A stretch of 39,339 bases of DNA, taken from assembly GCA_016869195.1 (NCBI GenBank), contig VGET01000006.1:1-39339 (forward strand), written 5' to 3'. The notes below the pieces were generated by a model. The model did no database searches and was not told where the DNA came from. It saw nothing but the letters and a program-made list of their open reading frames with translations. Shown here in pieces: positions 34,380 to 39,339 of the stretch; position 1 is the stretch's first letter, and every line of letters starts with the position of its first letter. Both the position numbers and the translations under genes were made by a program. Origin of the DNA: Alphaproteobacteria bacterium. GTDB lineage: Bacteria; Pseudomonadota; Alphaproteobacteria; UBA828.

Positions 34380-35520
34380 AACCAGTTTTGCGACGAAGCA
34401 CGTGCTTCAGGCGCACGATACGGTGCGCCCGCAGAGCATGTCGACAGACGGGCTTCTGGCGGCGCTGCCGGCCGCCGTGATCTGCCTAGATTGGGCGGAC
34501 AAAGTGGTCTTTGCCAATCCGGCGGCAGAAGAGCTGTTCGGCTTGAGCGCGGCCTATCTGAGCGCGGGCTTGGCGCAGGCCGTGCCGGCGGACAGTCAGT
34601 TGCTCGCCATCGCTCGGCGCACGCGCGCGCTGGCGCAGCCGGTACGCGAGCACGACGTGCCGGTCGACCTGATACGGCGTGGCGTCACCGTCGCGCTCGA
34701 TGTCGACGCTGCGCCCTTGCCGGCCGAGAAGGGCGGCGCCTGGGGTGGGCTGGTGCTGGCGATGCGGGAGCGCGCGCTGGTCCAGCGCTTCGATCGACAG
34801 GCACAGCAGCGCGAGGCGGCACGCTCGGTCGCGGCGCTCGCCGGCATGCTGGCGCATGAGGTGCGCAACCCGCTTGCTGGAATCCGTGGTGCCGCGCAGC
34901 TGCTCGAGGAAGGGGCGAGTGAGGCCGATCGAGAGTTGGCGCACATGATTCGCGATGAGGTCGACCGGGTGGCGCGGTTGATCGCGCGCATGGAGGCCTT
35001 CGGTGAGGCGAATGCCTCGCCCCATGTCCCGGTCAACATTCATGAGGTGTTGGATCGCGTGCGCGCGCTCGCCCAGCATGGTGCGGGCAAGCCAACTCAG
35101 ATCTCGCGCCACTATGATCCTTCCCTGCCGCTCGTGCTGGGCAATCGTGACGAGCTGGTTCAGCTCTTCCTCAATCTGGTGAAGAACGCGATCGAGGCGC
35201 TTCCCTCAGGCCATGGTGAGGTGGCGCTCGGTACGTCCTATGCGCCCGGGCTGATGGTGGCCGGCCCCGATGGGCGGCGCCGTCATCGTGCGCCGATCTG
35301 TGTCAGCGTGCGCGACAATGGAGCCGGCATTCCGGAGGCGATCCGCGAGCATCTCTTCGACCCCTATGTCAGCACCAAACCAAGCGGCACCGGCCTCGGC
35401 CTCGCCATGGTGGCCAAGCTGGTGCGCGACCATGGCGGCGCGATCGAATTTGAGAGCCGGCCGCGGCGCACCGAGTTCCGCGTCTATCTTCCGGCGGCAG
35501 AGCGCGAGATGCTGCCGTGA
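34372..35520 (+). CDS. ntrB: Nitrogen-regulation sensor histidine kinase NtrB
   Basis: PAS-like N-terminus; H-box [26 protein letters not shown]-box [13 protein letters not shown]-box [18 protein letters not shown]. Alternative start ATG 34438. Confidence 0.95.
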   Translation: MGTTSFATKHVLQAHDTVRPQSMSTDGLLAALPAAVICLDWADKVVFANPAAEELFGLSAAYLSAGLAQAVPADSQLLAIARRTRALAQPVREHDVPVDLIRRGVTVALDVDAAPLPAEKGGAWGGLVLAMRERALVQRFDRQAQQREAARSVAALAGMLAHEVRNPLAGIRGAAQLLEEGASEADRELAHMIRDEVDRVARLIARMEAFGEANASPHVPVNIHEVLDRVRALAQHGAGKPTQISRHYDPSLPLVLGNRDELVQLFLNLVKNAIEALPSGHGEVALGTSYAPGLMVAGPDGRRRHRAPICVSVRDNGAGIPEAIREHLFDPYVSTKPSGTGLGLAMVAKLVRDHGGAIEFESRPRRTEFRVYLPAAEREMLP

Positions 35521-37004
35521 TGAGCGCGTCCGAAATCGCCCCGTCCGCGCGTATCCTGGTGGCGGATGACGACCAGAGCATTCGCACCGTGCTGCACCGC
35601 GCCTTCGCTCGCCTCGGCCATGAGGTGGAGCTGGTGTCCAACGCAGCCGCGCTCTGGCGGCGCGTGAACGGCGAGGAGCTGGATCTTCTGATCACCGATG
35701 TCGTGTTTCCCGACGGCGACGGGCTCGAGCTGTTGCCGCGCGTGAGGAATTTGCGACCAGGGCTGCCGGTCATCGTCATGAGCGCCCGCTCGACCCTTTT
35801 GACGGCGCTGCGCGCGCGCGAGCGCGGTGCGTTCGACTATCTGCCGAAACCGTTCGACCTCAATGTGTTGGTCGCGACCGCACAGCGCGCGCTTTCGCCG
35901 CGCGACTTACAGCCTTTGGGCTCGGCCCGCCCGGCCGATACCGGCGAAGCCATGCTGCTGATCGGGCAATCGCCCGCCATGCAGGACGTGTTTCGCACGG
36001 TGGTTCGCCTGACGGGCAACGACCTAACCGTGCTGATCACCGGCGAATCCGGCACAGGCAAGGAACTGATCGCGCAGGCGCTGCACAATTATGGAAGTCG
36101 CCGCGCCGGGCCGTTCGTCGCAGTCAACATGGCCGCGATTCCGCGTGAGCTGATAGAGAGCGAGCTGTTCGGGCACGAGAAGGGGGCGTTTACCGGCGCG
36201 ATCGCGCGCAAGGCCGGCCGGTTCGAAAGCGCAAACGGCGGGACGCTGTTCCTCGACGAGGTCGGCGATATGCCGATGGAGGCGCAGACTCGGCTGCTCC
36301 GTGTGTTGCAGGACGGCGAGTTCATCCCGGTCGGGGGGCGTTTGCCGATACGCGTCGACGTCAGGATCATCGCGGCGACGCATCGCAATCTGCGCCAGCT
36401 TGTCGGCCAAGGGCTGTTCCGCGAGGATTTGTTCTATCGGTTGAATGTTGTCCCGATCCATGTTCCGCCCTTGCGAGAGCGCACCAGCGACATTCCGCTG
36501 CTCGTGCGCGACTTCCTGTCACGTGCCTCGGCTGATGGCCTGCCGGCGAAGACGATCTCTGCCGAGGCCATGGTGCTGCTGGTAAGACATGATTGGCCGG
36601 GCAATGTGCGTGAGCTGAACAACATCGCGCGGCGCCTCGCCGCGCTGCATGGCGAGGATGAGATCGACGCCGAGGCGGTGCGAAGAGCACTGGTGGAGGC
36701 GGATGGTATCGGTGCGGTGCGTGGCGGCCCGAGCCCGAAGGCCGACGGCGCCGAAGCCGATCAAAGCCTGGGCCTCACGCTCGAGCGCCATCTGTGCCGC
36801 TACTTCGCCGCCCATGGCGACCATCTACCCCCGAGCGGGCTTTATGACCGAATCTTGCGGGAGGTCGAGCGGCCTCTGCTTTCGACCGCGTTGGCGGCGA
36901 CCCACGGCAATCAGCTTCGGGCGGCGCGCCTCCTCGGCCTGAATCGAAACACGCTGCGCAAGAAAATCCGCGAGCTTGAGCTCCATGTCGTCCGCGACAA
37001 CTGA
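35520..37004 (+). CDS. ntrC: Nitrogen-regulation sigma54-dependent response regulator NtrC
   Basis: Receiver domain ([26 protein letters not shown]), AAA+ ([31 protein letters not shown]), C-terminal Fis-type HTH. Confidence 0.97.
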   Translation: MSASEIAPSARILVADDDQSIRTVLHRAFARLGHEVELVSNAAALWRRVNGEELDLLITDVVFPDGDGLELLPRVRNLRPGLPVIVMSARSTLLTALRARERGAFDYLPKPFDLNVLVATAQRALSPRDLQPLGSARPADTGEAMLLIGQSPAMQDVFRTVVRLTGNDLTVLITGESGTGKELIAQALHNYGSRRAGPFVAVNMAAIPRELIESELFGHEKGAFTGAIARKAGRFESANGGTLFLDEVGDMPMEAQTRLLRVLQDGEFIPVGGRLPIRVDVRIIAATHRNLRQLVGQGLFREDLFYRLNVVPIHVPPLRERTSDIPLLVRDFLSRASADGLPAKTISAEAMVLLVRHDWPGNVRELNNIARRLAALHGEDEIDAEAVRRALVEADGIGAVRGGPSPKADGAEADQSLGLTLERHLCRYFAAHGDHLPPSGLYDRILREVERPLLSTALAATHGNQLRAARLLGLNRNTLRKKIRELELHVVRDN

Positions 37005-39288
37005 GGAAAGCTTCTCGCACCCGCCGGCGCTGCCTCCGCTCGCGGCGGACCCGCCGTCATTCTTCAGGCGCGCCAATCAATGGTTCATGCGCGTTGGTAT
37101 GGGGCGGCGCTTCCCCATCGCCTTGGCCGTGGCCGCCGTTGCCTCCGGCATCTCGACCTATCTCGCGATGTCGGGTTCGGGACCGTTTGAGTCGAACCCG
37201 CGCACCGTCCTCTTTTTGCTCAATGTCGATCTGGTGCTGCTGCTGCTGCTGGGCGCAGTCGTCGCGCATCGCCTGGTTCGATTGTGGATCGAGCGCCGTC
37301 GTGGTTCCGCGGGCTCGCGCATGCAGACCCGCCTGGTCACGCTGTTTGCTGTGGTGGCGGTCGCGCCAGCGATCATGGTCTCGATCTTCTCGGCGCTCTT
37401 TCTCGACCTCGGCATCCAGGCCTGGTTCAGCCAGCAGGTGCGCCACGCAGTCGAAGAGTCAGCCGCGGTCGCGGAATCCTATTTGAAGGAGCACCGTGAG
37501 GGCATTCGGGCCAACGTGCTCGCCATGGCGAGTGACATCAATCGGCAGGCGCCGCAGCTCATGCAGAACCCGGCCTATCTGAGCCAGCTGGTCAGCCGCC
37601 TCGCCGAGCTCCGCGGTTTGAGCGAGGCCCTCGTGCTGACGCGTGATGGCCGTGTCCTCGCACAGGATGGCCTAAGTTTCGCGCTCGGTCTCGAGCGCAT
37701 TCCCGAGACCGCCATGCAGCAGGCCGAAGCGGGCGAGACGGTTATCCTCGGCTCAGAAACCGAAGACCGCGTTCGCGCCGTGGTTCGGCTCGATCGGTTT
37801 GTCGACGGCTATTTGTTCGTCGGGCGCTTCATCGAGGTCGGCGTGCTTGAGCACGTTCGTAACGTCCAAAGCACCGTGGCTAACTACAAGATGCTCGAAT
37901 CGCAGCGCTCGGGCATCGAGATCACGTTCGTCATGATCTTTGTGGTCGTCGCCCTGCTGATTCTGCTCGCGGCAATCTGGGTCGGCTTGATCTTCGCCAC
38001 CAAGTTGGTTCGTCCTGTCGGCGAGCTGATTGCGGCGGCAGAGCGGGTTCGTAGTGGTGATCTTGGCGCGCGGGTCGATGAGGGCGCGCCGGGCGATGAG
38101 ATTGGCAGTTTGGGCCGAGCCTTCAACCGGATGACCGGTCAGCTCGAGAGCCAGCGATCCGAGCTTGTCGCGGCGAACCGCCAGCTCGATGAGCGGCGCC
38201 GGTTTTCCGAGGCGGTGCTCGAAGGTGTATCCGCCGGCGTCCTCGGCCTCGATGCGACCAGCTCGATCAACTTGGCCAATCGCTCTGCGCTCGGCTTGCT
38301 CGGGGTCGGCGCTGAAAATCTGATCGGCAATGACATCCGGATAGCGATTCCCGAGATGGCACCGCTCATGGCCGATACGACGGCCCTGTCCGGCAGAACC
38401 GTGCGCTCCCAGATCGAAATTCACCATGAAGGGCGCACCCGAACCCTGATCGTTCGCATCGTGACCGAGATGGTGAATGGTGAGGTCAAGGGCTACATCG
38501 TGACCTTCGATGACATTTCAGCCCTGGTTGCGGCGCAGCGCACCGCCGCCTGGGCCGACGTGGCGCGCCGCATCGCGCATGAGATCAAGAACCCGCTAAC
38601 GCCGATCCAACTCTCGGCCGAGCGCCTGAAGCGAAAGTATTTGCGTGAAATCCAAAGCGAGCCCGAGATCTTTACCGCCTGCACCGACACCATCGTGCGC
38701 CAGGTTGGCGACATTCGGCAGATGGTCGACGAGTTCTCGGCCTTCGCGCGGATGCCGGCGCCTGTGCTGCGCTCCGAAGATCTCGTGTCGCTCGCGCGCC
38801 AGGCGATCCTGATGCAGCGCATGGCCAATCCCGACATCAGCTATGAGCCCTTCGAGCCCGGTGGGCCGGTCAAGGTCGAGTGCGATTCCCGCCAGATCGG
38901 GCAGGCGATCACCAACCTTCTGAAAAACGCGGCCGAGGCCATTCGGGGTCGCGAGGCTCGGGATCGTGGGCAGGAGGAGGGAGGTCGTATCGGACGAATC
39001 TGGACCCGGATCGAGCGCGATGGTGATCGCTGCACGCTCCTCGTCGAGGACGACGGCCCCGGCCTGCCACAGGGAAATCGTGAGCGATTGACCGAGCCCT
39101 ATGTCACCACGCGCGAAAAAGGCACGGGTCTGGGTCTCGCTATCGTCAAGAAAATTATGGAAGATCACGGTGGTGAGCTGATCCTCACCGATCGGCCCGG
39201 GGGCGGCGCGCGGATCGGCCTTGCATTCGCCGCGCGTGGGGATAACGCTTCCGAAGCCGAGCGAATCGTTTCGAAGCGAAGCGCCTGA
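36985..39288 (+). CDS. ntrY: NtrY-type membrane sensor histidine kinase
   Basis: Multiple N-terminal TMs, HAMP-like region ([27 protein letters not shown]), PAS, H-box [31 protein letters not shown]-box [18 protein letters not shown]. Confidence 0.96.
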   Translation: MSSATTEESFSHPPALPPLAADPPSFFRRANQWFMRVGMGRRFPIALAVAAVASGISTYLAMSGSGPFESNPRTVLFLLNVDLVLLLLLGAVVAHRLVRLWIERRRGSAGSRMQTRLVTLFAVVAVAPAIMVSIFSALFLDLGIQAWFSQQVRHAVEESAAVAESYLKEHREGIRANVLAMASDINRQAPQLMQNPAYLSQLVSRLAELRGLSEALVLTRDGRVLAQDGLSFALGLERIPETAMQQAEAGETVILGSETEDRVRAVVRLDRFVDGYLFVGRFIEVGVLEHVRNVQSTVANYKMLESQRSGIEITFVMIFVVVALLILLAAIWVGLIFATKLVRPVGELIAAAERVRSGDLGARVDEGAPGDEIGSLGRAFNRMTGQLESQRSELVAANRQLDERRRFSEAVLEGVSAGVLGLDATSSINLANRSALGLLGVGAENLIGNDIRIAIPEMAPLMADTTALSGRTVRSQIEIHHEGRTRTLIVRIVTEMVNGEVKGYIVTFDDISALVAAQRTAAWADVARRIAHEIKNPLTPIQLSAERLKRKYLREIQSEPEIFTACTDTIVRQVGDIRQMVDEFSAFARMPAPVLRSEDLVSLARQAILMQRMANPDISYEPFEPGGPVKVECDSRQIGQAITNLLKNAAEAIRGREARDRGQEEGGRIGRIWTRIERDGDRCTLLVEDDGPGLPQGNRERLTEPYVTTREKGTGLGLAIVKKIMEDHGGELILTDRPGGGARIGLAFAARGDNASEAERIVSKRSA

Positions 39289-39339
39289 TGCCAGCCGAAA
39301 TCCTGATCGTCGATGACGAGCCCGATATCCGCTCGTTGC
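39288..39339 (+). CDS. ntrX: NtrX-type response regulator, 5' fragment
   Basis: [17 protein letters not shown] at the window end, ATG overlapping the ntrY TGA. Confidence 0.88.
   Translation, partial: MPAEILIVDDEPDIRSL

Overview
This window is a GC-rich alphaproteobacterial (probably Rhodospirillales-like) chromosomal segment made almost entirely of conserved housekeeping genes. No phage, transposase, CRISPR array, rRNA or tRNA was recognised. Gene order: (lpxB 3' end)-gloA > < small membrane protein-gltA-gltX < > comEC < lexA-moeA-[trpC::moaC fusion]-trpD < > copA-like P1B ATPase - divergent polysaccharide deacetylase > < ppiD < > tpiA-secG-pyrG-kdsA > < GST/TetR < > eno-ftsB-pdhA-pdhB-pdhC-lpdA-lipA-ratA/coq10-conserved membrane protein > < secreted hypothetical < pncC(cinA C-term)-pgpA-ispDF < > cupin-ntrB-ntrC-ntrY-(ntrX 5' end). 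The items most worth a second look are: (1) an uninterrupted TrpC::MoaC fusion ORF; (2) four helically phased GANTC (CcrM-type) sites packed into the 70-bp eno-ftsB gap; (3) a TetR/GST pair whose junction looks frameshifted, with a perfect operator-like palindrome over the tetR start; (4) a copA/deacetylase cassette where trpE/trpG might be expected; (5) stacked inverted repeats in the ntrB leader; (6) two REP/BIME-like intergenic palindromic elements; (7) a GTTC-N7-GTTC SOS box upstream of lexA. I saw no wholly novel multi-gene system. All family calls come from reading motifs by eye; no database search was run.
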